DNA of 39,844 bases from DATDSR01 sp036517855. GTDB lineage: Bacteria; Patescibacteriota; Minisyncoccia; Phycocordibacterales; DATDSR01. Below the pieces are notes generated by a model, which made no database searches, had not been told where the DNA came from, and worked only from the letters and a program-made list of their open reading frames with translations. A program made the translations under genes and the position numbers. The stretch covers positions 1 through 39,844 of the forward strand of contig DATDSR010000049.1 in the NCBI GenBank assembly GCA_036517855.1, in the 5' to 3' direction. Positions 23,965 through 30,662 of this stretch are shown here, one piece after another; the stretch's first letter is position 1; each line of letters opens with the position of its first letter.

Positions 23965-24300
23965 ATGACGGACGGCGAAAATCGGCTGTGGGAAAAGCTC
24001 AACAACGGGCCCGAGTGCGTTTGTGGCAATACACTCGACACGCGGGATGACCCGAGTGTGTACCCGTTCTGCACTTACTGCGGGGCGCGAAATCCGTTTT
24101 ACTACCCCGATGGTGCTGTCATCCCTCCCAACCATCTCGATGATGAGCTGAGGGGGGAACTGGCTGACTGCGAGCTTGGCCACCCGAAGAAATTCGAAGC
24201 GATCGCCGAGCTCGATGAAGAGGACATGGAAACCTATCGAGAGCAACCCTTCTGCGAGCTCTGTGGCCAAAGACTCATCGGGGTCATCGGCCTCGTGTAG
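23965..24300 (+). CDS. Orphan zinc-ribbon protein
   Basis: This 111-aa acidic protein has cysteines in ECVCGNTL, FCTYCGARNP and FCELCGQRL, enough for one or two zinc ribbons. The region between is acidic (LADCELGHPKKFEAIAELDE). The family is not recognised. GAGGA precedes the ATG weakly, and coupling to the receiver-like gene 33 nt upstream is likely. It is closed by the strong terminator at 24315. It could be a partner of the receiver-like protein, based only on position. Confidence 0.65.
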   Translation: MTDGENRLWEKLNNGPECVCGNTLDTRDDPSVYPFCTYCGARNPFYYPDGAVIPPNHLDDELRGELADCELGHPKKFEAIAELDEEDMETYREQPFCELCGQRLIGVIGLV

Positions 24301-24314
24301 TCTCACGCTACCTA

Positions 24315-24360
24315 GAATCCCCTTGGGCCAGCCTCGCTGGCCTCGGGGGATTTCTTTTTT
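24315..24360 (+). terminator. Terminator of the 23326-24300 unit
   Basis: AATCCCC pairs with GGGGGATT with an inner GGCCAGC/GCTGGCC helix and ends in TTTCTTTTTT. It shares AATCCCCTTGGGCCAGC with 22121. Confidence 0.92.
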
Positions 24361-24379
24361 CAATTTAGGAAACGTAACA

Positions 24380-24418
24380 GCCCCGACCGCTTCGCCAGTT
24401 GGCGAACGCAGTCGGGGC
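24380..24418 (-). terminator. Terminator of the module 6 cargo operon
   Basis: GCCCCGAC/GTCGGGGC outer and TTCGCC/GGCGAA inner helices form a long stem. It faces the converging terminator at 24315. Confidence 0.85.
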
Positions 24419-24425
24419 CACAGGG

Positions 24426-24791
24426 TTACACGAGAACAAGATCAGCGGATTCGGCCAGGGCCTGGCTCTCGCAGGCCACCACCTGAATTACGTGCGCCAC
24501 TTTGGCATTCATAGGGTGGAGCTTCGCCTTGCAGACGAGCTCCGAGGTGAGGCGCCGACCGTGCCTCTCCCACTGCCCTCCGGTAAAAAGCATGGCCCGC
24601 GCCGCTGTGGCGAGCACCACGAGAGCGATCTCCTCCCCCTTCCTCGCGATGAAGATTTTGAGGAGGTGGTCGATTGCTTGCCGAGGGCAGATACCCGTGA
24701 GCGTGCCGGCGAGCTTGGTGACTTGCTGGGGATCCGATGCTACCCCAAGCAGTCGCGCAAGATCCTGCGCGCAAGGTGTGTATGTGGACAT
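24426..24791 (-). CDS. Orphan helical protein, second gene of module 6 operon
   Basis: This 121-aa protein of unknown family is Ala/Leu-rich and helical (TPCAQDLARLLGVASDPQQV, EIALVVLATAARAMLF), with a basic middle (ERHGRRLTSELVCKAKLH). The central hydrophobic helix could be buried or membrane-associated. The start has a GGGGGAG Shine-Dalgarno 6 nt before the ATG. It follows the 65-aa gene by 38 nt and ends just before a strong terminator. GC-rich coding sequence. Confidence 0.65.
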   Translation of the reverse strand: MSTYTPCAQDLARLLGVASDPQQVTKLAGTLTGICPRQAIDHLLKIFIARKGEEIALVVLATAARAMLFTGGQWERHGRRLTSELVCKAKLHPMNAKVAHVIQVVACESQALAESADLVLV

Positions 24792-24829
24792 TGTTCTCCC
24801 CCTTCCCTACTCACTTGTTTTGCGCTGGG

Positions 24830-25027
24830 TTAAGGCCGCATCCATGGTTCCCAACCCAAACGCTCACCACCGCGCTTCACCATCCGGGCGGGGCGCACGC
24901 TGTAGTCGTGGTACCTGCGCCTCGGCTCTTGCACCTGCGTGACTTCCTCTGGTTCCTCGACAACCGCCTTCTTGCGGAATGCCGGGATGAAAAACGCGAG
25001 CACTGCGAGCACGGCCGAGATCTTCAT
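24830..25027 (-). CDS. Small membrane-anchored protein, first gene of module 6 operon
   Basis: The protein is 65 aa. MKISAVLAVLAFFIPAF is a hydrophobic N-terminal anchor or signal sequence. It is followed by a charged tail with EEPEEVTQVQEPRRRYHDYS and a basic end. No cleavage motif is obvious, so it is probably anchored. The start at 25027 is chosen over an upstream in-frame ATG (25126) because GGGGAGG sits 7 nt before it and the hydrophobic segment begins there. Its promoter (25058-25086) is followed by the TCAGAAAA start-site motif. Divergent from the TrmB-type gene at 25212. Confidence 0.62.
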   Translation of the reverse strand: MKISAVLAVLAFFIPAFRKKAVVEEPEEVTQVQEPRRRYHDYSVRPARMVKRGGERLGWEPWMRP

Positions 25028-25057
25028 TTGCGGGACCTCCCCTCGTTTTCTGATCTT

Positions 25058-25086
25058 GTTATTCTCGACGACCTTATCTTCATCAA
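25058..25086 (-). promoter_or_regulatory. Promoter of the module 6 cargo operon
   Basis: -35 TTGATG (25081-25086), 17-nt spacer, -10 AATAAC (25058-25063, weak). TCAGAAAA begins 5 nt after the -10, the same spacing as in the other orphan promoters. Confidence 0.45.
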
Positions 25087-25176
25087 TTTTAGTTCGCGTG
25101 CAAAAGTAAGCGAAATATTTGGCCAAACTATTTTCCCAAACTCATTTTCCATGGCTCTGTATATGCATTTATGCGC

Positions 25177-25205
25177 TTGCAATTTGTCGTATCTTGCTTT
25201 ACACT
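25177..25205 (+). promoter_or_regulatory. Promoter of the TrmB-type gene at 25212
   Basis: -35 TTGCAA (25177-25182), 17-nt spacer, -10 TACACT (25200-25205). The ATG begins 6 nt later. Confidence 0.72.
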
Positions 25206-25211
25206 TTTTGT

Positions 25212-25982
25212 ATGCCCAAAGACGCGCTTGATCTTACTAGCTTCGGCTTGAGTGAACACGAGGCCATAGCATATATGGCAGTGCTTGAAGTTGGGCCGGC
25301 CACTGTGGCCGAGATTGCGGCCAAAGCAAGGACAAGCCGCCCAACAATCTACGATCAGTTAGAGAAATTACGCGAGAAAGGTTTGGTGGGGGTGCAGACC
25401 CTAGCCAAGAGAACACGTTACGTGGCCGAACCCCCAGGCAACCTAGACACCTGGCTCGGCGAGCAAGCAAGGGAGATTGAGAACAAGCGCACCCTCTTTA
25501 GAGATTTACTACCCAAGATCGAGCAGCGCTACCAGCCCGAACGGAGAAAGAAAACGGTGGTCAGACTCTTCGAAGGTAAGTACGGCAACGAAACTTTACA
25601 TCAGTCTTATTTGAAGCAATACAAAACTAAAGAAGTCCTGAACATCTACAACATAGACGAACTAATGGACGCATTCAGCGACGCCGAGCGCATCCTCTCG
25701 GGCAAGAAGCGTAGTAAGCGCCTCGATGAGGGTATCCATCAGCGTCTCATCTACACAAGTAATCGTGGAGTAAAACTCAAGGCGCTCGATGCGCAAAACT
25801 TGAGAGAGTCCAAATTCATCGAGCCCAATGTCTTCCCCACCGGCCTTAACGTCACCATCCAACAAGAAGTAATTATCTTAAGGCGCTTCACCCCCGACTT
25901 CGCCAGCATAGTGATAGAGGACCACGTCATCTCAAGCGCCCTCACCAACTGGTTCAACTACTGTTGGAATTACATCCGCTAA
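25212..25982 (+). CDS. TrmB-type transcriptional regulator (module 6)
   Basis: The protein is 256 aa. The winged helix covers residues ~5-70 (FGLSEHEAIAYMAVLEVG, SRPTIYDQLEKLREKGL), then a helical linker and a sensor-like domain opening KTVVRLFEGKYGNETLHQ (~residue 115). It ends in an aromatic helix (TNWFNYCWNYI). ATG 25212 is selected because the -10 box lies 6 nt upstream and the longer frame reads through promoter sequence. It stands head-to-head with the membrane-anchored small gene across 184 bp. Confidence 0.85.
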   Translation: MPKDALDLTSFGLSEHEAIAYMAVLEVGPATVAEIAAKARTSRPTIYDQLEKLREKGLVGVQTLAKRTRYVAEPPGNLDTWLGEQAREIENKRTLFRDLLPKIEQRYQPERRKKTVVRLFEGKYGNETLHQSYLKQYKTKEVLNIYNIDELMDAFSDAERILSGKKRSKRLDEGIHQRLIYTSNRGVKLKALDAQNLRESKFIEPNVFPTGLNVTIQQEVIILRRFTPDFASIVIEDHVISSALTNWFNYCWNYIR

Positions 25983-26053
25983 AGTTTCTTTTGTAAGGTT
26001 GCATTACTTTAGACGTCTGTTACAATGTATGGGTTCAATATAACGCAAATATT

Positions 26054-26302
26054 ATGGCTACAATCAACTTCTTAATCCCCGATGTACTCAATAAGCAGAT
26101 AAGCAAGACCATCCGTAAGCGCGGCTTTGCCAGCAAGGCCGAGTTCTTTCGCATGGCCGCTTTTAATTACATAAACGCCAAAGAAGATGTTACTGTCGAA
26201 GAACGACTAGCCGCTCTCACTCAGGCAATCAAAGAAGAGGTGTCTCGTAAATACAAGGGCAGGAGACTCCCGTCAGCACGAGAACAACTAGCCAATCTCT
26301 AG
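26054..26302 (+). CDS. Ribbon-helix-helix antitoxin
   Basis: This 82-aa protein begins with a beta-strand and RHH pattern: TINFLIPDVLNKQISKTIRK, then GFASKAEFFRMAAFNYI. This fold binds DNA as a dimer and autoregulates type II modules. The C-terminal half is charged and probably binds the toxin. The ParE/RelE-like toxin gene starts 1 nt after its stop, the usual order. No Shine-Dalgarno. Stable maintenance of the adjacent region is a plausible role (inference). Confidence 0.82.
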   Translation: MATINFLIPDVLNKQISKTIRKRGFASKAEFFRMAAFNYINAKEDVTVEERLAALTQAIKEEVSRKYKGRRLPSAREQLANL

Positions 26303-26303
26303 T

Positions 26304-26642
26304 ATGCGCCAGATTGTCTTCCTTCCCCATTTTCTACGACAACTCAAACCACTACTGAAAAAATTCCCAGATCTTAAAAACTCTGTCGCGGACACGCTAG
26401 ACAACTTCACACCCGAAACGCACATACTAATTGCCGAAGATATTTACAAAGTGCGTTTGAGTACAAAGTCTCTCAAGCGGGGCAAATCTGGCGGCTTTCG
26501 TCTTTACACCTATTTCTTCGAGCTTAACGAGCGGATTGTGCCAATCACAATCTACTTTAAGGGTGACAAGGATAATCTAACCGCCAACGAACTCGGTCAA
26601 CACGCCCAGATCATCCTCTCCGAGCTCCAAGTCACCTCTTAA
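26304..26642 (+). CDS. RelE/ParE superfamily toxin
   Basis: This 112-aa protein shows FLPHFLRQLKPLLKKFPDLK at the N-terminus and KVRLSTKSLKRGKSGGFRLY, a GGFR core common in RelE/ParE-like mRNA endonucleases or gyrase inhibitors. It continues FELNERIVPITIYFKGD. It is translated from 1 nt after the RHH gene. Its 3' end overlaps, on the opposite strand, the remnant 3' end of a TrmB-type gene (26632-26700), which marks the boundary of an inserted segment. The cellular target is not deducible. Confidence 0.78.
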   Translation: MRQIVFLPHFLRQLKPLLKKFPDLKNSVADTLDNFTPETHILIAEDIYKVRLSTKSLKRGKSGGFRLYTYFFELNERIVPITIYFKGDKDNLTANELGQHAQIILSELQVTS

Positions 26643-26700
26643 TCGGCTTGCTCACGCTCCACATAAACTGCCACCAGGTGCGAAAGGCATCGGCGATGTT
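26632..26700 (-). pseudogene. Remnant 3' end of a TrmB-type gene
   Basis: Twenty-three codons including TGA encode IADAFRTWWQFMWSVSKPIK then R. This is the pattern of TrmB-type C-terminal helices seen here (IADAMKKIFELSWAEAK at 20745, IHDMMVMIFNLAWQSAK at 8510). It lies 9 nt downstream of the intact TrmB gene at 26710, in the same orientation. It has no start codon and is preceded by an in-frame TAA. The 13-nt TGAGCAAGCCGAT in it recurs in the remnant after hicA (29224-29268). Confidence 0.65.
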
Positions 26701-26709
26701 TTATCTTTG

Positions 26710-27462
26710 CTAAATTTTAGACCAAATATTATCGAACATGCTCGACATTGTTTGCGAAAATTCTTCGCTATCAACCAAAAAACCAAATTTGGTTGCTGGA
26801 GACGAGAATATGATAACGCGTGAGTCACACAAGACAATGGTGCTAGCAATTTTCAGTTCTGCGGGAGCAATTTTAAGCTCACGGAAACTACTATCGGAAT
26901 ATTTATATTTTTCAGTAATATCGTAAGACCAAATACTTTTACTCCTTAGTTTGCGAGCTTCCCTTTCCTCAAACCAATTTTTTACAAACTGTTCTCCGAA
27001 AAGATCGAAGACATTGTTTGTAGGCACAATAACTCTAAGCTCATCTCCCCTACATTCTAATATATTCCAAGCAGCGTTTTTCATCTCATCCAACCCTTCA
27101 AGAAACTTTATGCTCGCCGGTACCTTCGTTTTTGTTGTAAGGTCGTGTAATTCAAGTGACAAATTTTCAATATCCAGAGATAGGATCTCGAGGTCTTTCT
27201 GTTTTATTGAAAGATTAGTTTTCAATCTATCTATGGGTTCTGGGGTAAATATTTGCTTGCCTCTTGTACCAGCAACAGAAACCAGCCCAATTTTTATCAG
27301 AGACTCAAGGATGTGATAGGATAAAGCCCGGCCTAGCCTAGCTTTTCTTGCAATAACACTGGCTTTGCTTGGACCAGTTTCAAGAGTTGCCACATAAATC
27401 TCAATTTCACTATCAGTTAGACCCACCCTTGCCAAGATATCATGTAGTTTAGAAATCATCAT
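26710..27462 (-). CDS. TrmB-type transcriptional regulator (module 7)
   Basis: The protein is 250 aa. The winged helix covers residues ~5-70 (GLTDSEIEIYVATLETG, LGRALSYHILESLIKIGL), then a long linker and a sensor-like domain with ASIKFLEGLDEMKNAAW (~residue 117), ending SSMFDNIWSKI. Its coding DNA is AT-richer than the other TrmB-type genes, a sign of separate origin. A TAGATT -10 lies 9 nt before the start, with a weak -35. Divergent across 136 bp from the gene at 27599. An older TrmB gene end lies 9 nt beyond its stop. Confidence 0.83.
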   Translation of the reverse strand: MMISKLHDILARVGLTDSEIEIYVATLETGPSKASVIARKARLGRALSYHILESLIKIGLVSVAGTRGKQIFTPEPIDRLKTNLSIKQKDLEILSLDIENLSLELHDLTTKTKVPASIKFLEGLDEMKNAAWNILECRGDELRVIVPTNNVFDLFGEQFVKNWFEEREARKLRSKSIWSYDITEKYKYSDSSFRELKIAPAELKIASTIVLCDSRVIIFSSPATKFGFLVDSEEFSQTMSSMFDNIWSKI

Positions 27463-27546
27463 TTTGATGTCAATCTAGTAATTACACAATAGTCTATACA
27501 CATAAAGGGTGTTTGTAAATAGCCAACCAATTGTGTAGTTTTATTG

Positions 27547-27575
27547 TTGACATTTAAGTGGTCCTAGAATATATT
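27547..27575 (+). promoter_or_regulatory. Promoter of the module 7 cargo gene
   Basis: -35 TTGACA (27547-27552), 17-nt spacer, -10 TATATT (27570-27575). TCAGAAAGGAG begins 5 nt after the -10, so the start-site motif and the Shine-Dalgarno overlap. Confidence 0.8.
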
Positions 27576-27598
27576 TGCTTCAGAAAGGAGAAGGTGTA

Positions 27599-27838
27599 AT
27601 GTCTAGAAGCACGATCGACGATCCCAAGCAATGCAAAGAGGACGGGTGCAACTCCACCCGACTAGACATAGTGGAAAAAGAAGTTATCCACGAAGAGACT
27701 GGTGACCACCCGTATGACTGGCACAATCACATCGAGACTGCGGTCTGCGAAAACGGGCATACGGACAGGTACACAAGCTTCGAGAAAGTGAGTGGTAGCG
27801 AAAAAGATCACTGCACCGCTGACCGTCGCGCCGAGTAG
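27599..27838 (+). CDS. Orphan small Cys/His protein, module 7 cargo
   Basis: This 79-aa protein has QCKEDGCNSTR near the N-terminus, then HEETGDHPYDWHNHIET and VCENGHTDRY. Four Cys/His clusters suggest a zinc-binding ribbon. The family is not recognised. The start is decided by AAAGGAG 9 nt before the ATG; an earlier in-frame start at 27575 lies in the -10 box. The leader is short (about 17 nt). Divergent from the TrmB-type gene at 26710, and terminated at 27908. Confidence 0.68.
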   Translation: MSRSTIDDPKQCKEDGCNSTRLDIVEKEVIHEETGDHPYDWHNHIETAVCENGHTDRYTSFEKVSGSEKDHCTADRRAE

Positions 27839-27869
27839 GTTAGCAAAGCGTTTCACTTGGCAGGACTTA

Positions 27870-27904
27870 TCACGCTACAACTTTCCCTCCAAATCATAGC
27901 GTGA
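27870..27904. repeat. 8-bp inverted repeat in the 3' region
   Basis: TCACGCTA and TAGCGTGA flank 19 nt between the small gene and its terminator. It may extend the 3' structure of the transcript. Confidence 0.4.
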
Positions 27905-27907
27905 GAC

Positions 27908-27948
27908 AAATCCCCTTGGGCCCAAGCGCCCATGGGGATTTCTCTTTT
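27908..27948 (+). terminator. Terminator of the module 7 cargo gene
   Basis: AAATCCCC pairs with GGGGATTT with an inner TGGGC/GCCCA helix, then TCTCTTTT. Same AATCCCCTTGGGCC family as 22121 and 24315. Confidence 0.9.
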
Positions 27949-27952
27949 GGCA

Positions 27953-27969
27953 CAGAGGACGGACCTCTG
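27953..27969. repeat. CAGAGG-N5-CCTCTG palindrome, copy 2
   Basis: The spacer is ACGGA, identical to the copy at 39692. Confidence 0.75.
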
Positions 27970-28020
27970 GGGGTAACCGTGGCTTAAATACTAGTGTTTT
28001 GCTAATTTAGCTCGAGTAAT

Positions 28021-29142
28021 TCAGGTTACAAAATCTGTAAAGTTGTTTTTGTTGATTAGTTTTACTTCGGCTTTGTAATCGGCTACGAAAGATTTGGGGG
28101 GTTTCATTTTCTCCTCACTCCACTTAAATTCATAGCCGGTTATTTTGCCCTCTCTTTCCTCGACATAATCCACCTCGCCACTCACAGTACTCCGCCAAAA
28201 GAATTGATTGGCAAACAAAAGCTCGTATTGCAACTTCTTCTTGCGCTCAACTACGCAAAAGTTCTCCCAAAGCGCGCCTATGTCATCGCGATTTGATAAT
28301 TCAACATGCCTCTCGATTAGACTATTCCTAATTCCTAAATCATAAAAATAGATCTTTTGCTTTTTGCCTATCTCTTTTCTTGGGTTTCTCGATAGTGCTT
28401 GTAGCCTAAAAATCACAAAAGATTTCTCTAGCAAATCTATATACCTACTAACAATCTGTGCTGACACCCCTAGGATAGTTGCAAGTTCATTCATAGAAAC
28501 TTCACTGCCAACTTGATGAGCAAGCAGTCGGAGCAGTTTTACAATTAGTTCTGGTTTTCTTATATCCTCATAATCAAACAGGTCTTTGTAGAGATACTGC
28601 CCCGTGATGGTTTGCAGTAATATTTCCGCTTCTTTATAAGACTTAGTTACAATATCGGGATACATCCCGAACCGCAGAAACTCTTCGAGCCTTGCCTGGG
28701 CATCCCTCCATGAAAACGTATCTACAAACTCAGAAAATGAAATGGGGTACAAAATAAATTCCAAGGAACGGCCAGTAAGAGGTTCGTTGATTTTGTTGGC
28801 CAGATCAAAAGATGACGAGCCTGTTGCAACAATTTGTATCTCCGGATATGTATCCACCATCAACTTTAATATCGTACCAATATCTCTAACCTTCTGTGCT
28901 TCGTCTAATACGAAAAAATTACCCTCACCTAAGAAATTCTTTAGACTCACTGGGTCCTGTTCTTCAAGTGCCATCTTATTTTTCAATATCTCACAGTTTA
29001 TATACGCGTTCTTGCCCCCATATTTTTCAACGAAAATTTTGGCAAGGGTAGTCTTGCCAACTTGTCTAGGCCCGTAGAGCACGATTATCTTCCCTTTAAA
29101 TAACCACCTTTCTATTACATTTTCTAGTTTTCTCTTAATCAT
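28021..29142 (-). CDS. AAA ATPase with DUF4143 C-terminal domain
   Basis: The protein is 373 aa. Walker A YGPRQVGKTT (~residue 23), Walker B NFFVLDEAQ and IVATGSSSFDLANKINEPLT are followed by a DUF4143 domain with SGEVDYVEEREG and YEFKWSEEK (E-x-K nuclease-like signature). It is a paralogue, at the level of architecture, of the ATPase at 6294, sharing the GSSSFDLANKINEP motif. A TATAAT (29149-29154) ends 6 nt before the ATG with no Shine-Dalgarno. It sits in the segment between the two SKPIK-type gene-end remnants. Function of the family is poorly known. Confidence 0.86.
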   Translation of the reverse strand: MIKRKLENVIERWLFKGKIIVLYGPRQVGKTTLAKIFVEKYGGKNAYINCEILKNKMALEEQDPVSLKNFLGEGNFFVLDEAQKVRDIGTILKLMVDTYPEIQIVATGSSSFDLANKINEPLTGRSLEFILYPISFSEFVDTFSWRDAQARLEEFLRFGMYPDIVTKSYKEAEILLQTITGQYLYKDLFDYEDIRKPELIVKLLRLLAHQVGSEVSMNELATILGVSAQIVSRYIDLLEKSFVIFRLQALSRNPRKEIGKKQKIYFYDLGIRNSLIERHVELSNRDDIGALWENFCVVERKKKLQYELLFANQFFWRSTVSGEVDYVEEREGKITGYEFKWSEEKMKPPKSFVADYKAEVKLINKNNFTDFVT

Positions 29143-29223
29143 ACCTGCATTATAATGCTTAATATTACAACTATAGTATAGAAAACTTGGTTTTAGTCAA
29201 TACGAGCCTGTGGATAACCAACC

Positions 29224-29268
29224 TTACTTACCTTTGATCGGCTTGCTCATACCATCCCTAATTAACCT
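29224..29268 (-). pseudogene. Remnant 3' coding end beyond hicA
   Basis: Directly after the hicA TAG the same frame reads RLIRDGMSKPIKGK and TAA. TGAGCAAGCCGAT is shared with the TrmB-tail remnant at 26632-26700, same orientation, 2.6 kb away. It is either the end of a TrmB-type gene fused to a cut-off hicA, or a continuation of hicA past a nonsense codon; the SKPIK match favours the former. Confidence 0.5.
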
Positions 29269-29442
29269 CTACACACTACCTTTGTCGAGTTCTGGGTGGT
29301 TGGGGACGGTGAGGGTTTGTTTGAGGCCCACAATCATTCTTTTAAACTTAACGTGGCTACCCTTCTGAGATTCGACAGTAAATCCAAATGAGGCGAGAAT
29401 TGCGAAGATATCTTTGGCAGATAGGACTTTGAGCTTAGGCAT
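29269..29442 (-). CDS. hicA: HicA toxin, C-terminally shortened
   Basis: This 57-aa protein has SAKDIFAILASFGFTVESQK, then GSHVKF (the catalytic His of the dsRBD-like RNase) and VPNHPELDKGSV. In HicA proteins of this type the C-terminus continues into an R-x-I-x-x-Q-A-G helix; here TAG cuts it at GSV. ATG 29442 lies inside the hicB stop region (8-nt overlap), so translation is coupled. HicA cleaves mRNA when not bound by HicB. Whether the shortened protein is active is uncertain. Confidence 0.75.
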   Translation of the reverse strand: MPKLKVLSAKDIFAILASFGFTVESQKGSHVKFKRMIVGLKQTLTVPNHPELDKGSV

Positions 29443-29659
29443 AGGCTCTCGGCAACTCAAAATTCACCAGCACGGAGGGCTCTGGGCCAAGGTCGAATTG
29501 GGCGAGGTCCTCACCTTCAAGCTCCAAGGCCAGAGCCTCTTTAAGGTTGAGTGTAAGTTCATCAAGCGTCAGACCTTGAGTAACAACTGGCACGTTAACT
29601 CCCTCTGCCACGTAATACTTGTCACCCTTAGAAATATTGAAGTAAATAATGCTTTTCAT
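29435..29659 (-). CDS. hicB: HicB antitoxin
   Basis: This 74-aa protein fits the HicB N-terminal degenerate RNase H-like domain: KYYVAEGVNVPVVTQGLTLD and NLKEALALELEGED, typical of short HicB forms that lack a separate DNA-binding domain. It precedes hicA and overlaps it by 8 nt. The start at ATG 29659 is used; an upstream in-frame alternative start adds two residues. Its 5' end lies 21 nt after the remnant xer 3' end. Confidence 0.78.
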   Translation of the reverse strand: MKSIIYFNISKGDKYYVAEGVNVPVVTQGLTLDELTLNLKEALALELEGEDLAQFDLGPEPSVLVNFELPRAYA

Positions 29660-29680
29660 AAGCACACAATAACACAGTTG

Positions 29681-29746
29681 CTACCTTTTGCCCATTGTTT
29701 TACCATGGAATGCCTTACGAATATCGCCTAGTTGGCGGTCGGTGAC
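29681..29746 (-). pseudogene. Remnant 3' end of a second tyrosine-recombinase gene
   Basis: Twenty-two codons including TAG read VTDRQLGDIRKAFHGKTM then GKR, matching the C-terminus of the recombinase at 29787 (VTDRQLGDIHKAFHGKTM). Differences are mostly synonymous, and CATGGTAAAACAATG (15 nt) is identical. Upstream of VTDR the similarity stops. It sits 40 nt beyond the intact gene, in the same direction, and directly before hicB. Confidence 0.85.
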
Positions 29747-29786
29747 CCCAACACCAGAACAAAGCTCGGTGCGGGGCGCGCGTAGG

Positions 29787-30662
29787 TTAACTCTTCCCCC
29801 TCATTGTTTTACCATGAAATGCTTTGTGGATGTCGCCAAGTTGACGGTCGGTGACATGAGTGTAGATTTGGGTGGTTGATATGTTGGCGTGACCTAAGAG
29901 GGCTTGGACGGAACGGATGTCGGCGCCATTCATTAGAAGGTCGGTGGCAAATAAATGTCGCATACCGTGGGGGGTTATCTTTTTGCCGATGCCGGCTTTG
30001 ATCGCATAGTGCTTGATGAGGCGCTGGACCGAGCGCGGGGTTATGCCAAACAAGCTCTCCCCTGCTATGTCTTTGCGCTTATTTAAGTAAGCCTTGAGCG
30101 CCGACTTGGCTGTGTCTGAAACGAATACAACCCTCACTTTGCCACCTTTCCCTCTAATCGAAAAACTCTCTCTTGTTAAGTCAATGCTATCTACTTTGAG
30201 ATTACACAGCTCTGATACGCGCAGGCCGGTGCTGAATAGAAGCTCTAGAATGGCTTTATCGCGTAAATTGTCAGTTGGGGCGGCTAGTAAGCGCTCTAAT
30301 TCGGCGCTAGATATGAGGTCCAAGTCACGCTGTCCCGTCTTAGCGAGCTCTATCTTATTTGGGGCCAAAGTCGAGATTTCACGTGAAAATAGGTACTTAA
30401 GAAACACTCTCAATGCTATTACGTAATAATTTTGGGTGTTTTTAGCCAGATTCTGCCTATTTAGCCACAATCTAAACGCTCGGACAGCATCCTCTGTGAT
30501 TTCACGTGAACCACTGATATTCTGAATATCTAGGAAGCGAGAGATGTAACGATCATAGTTTTCAATGGTTTTTAGACTCCGACCTTTTTCGATTTCCATA
30601 TATTCTAGGAACTGGCGCTTTAGGCGCTCTATCTCGCTTGTATTGCTAACATTTTGCGACAT
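29787..30662 (-). CDS. Tyrosine recombinase XerC/XerD type
   Basis: This 291-aa protein is complete. The N-terminal SAM-like core-binding domain (FLEYMEIEKGRSLKTIENYD) is followed by the catalytic domain with all key residues: Arg in TGLRVSEL, Lys in RGKGGKVR, HGMRH (His and Arg), LGHANI (His) and the nucleophile Tyr in TQIYTHV. XerC/D enzymes resolve chromosome dimers at dif; the same family also serves integrative elements. Only one such gene is visible here, and its C-terminus is duplicated as a remnant at 29681. The intergenic region with DnaA boxes lies directly upstream. Confidence 0.9.
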   Translation of the reverse strand: MSQNVSNTSEIERLKRQFLEYMEIEKGRSLKTIENYDRYISRFLDIQNISGSREITEDAVRAFRLWLNRQNLAKNTQNYYVIALRVFLKYLFSREISTLAPNKIELAKTGQRDLDLISSAELERLLAAPTDNLRDKAILELLFSTGLRVSELCNLKVDSIDLTRESFSIRGKGGKVRVVFVSDTAKSALKAYLNKRKDIAGESLFGITPRSVQRLIKHYAIKAGIGKKITPHGMRHLFATDLLMNGADIRSVQALLGHANISTTQIYTHVTDRQLGDIHKAFHGKTMRGKS

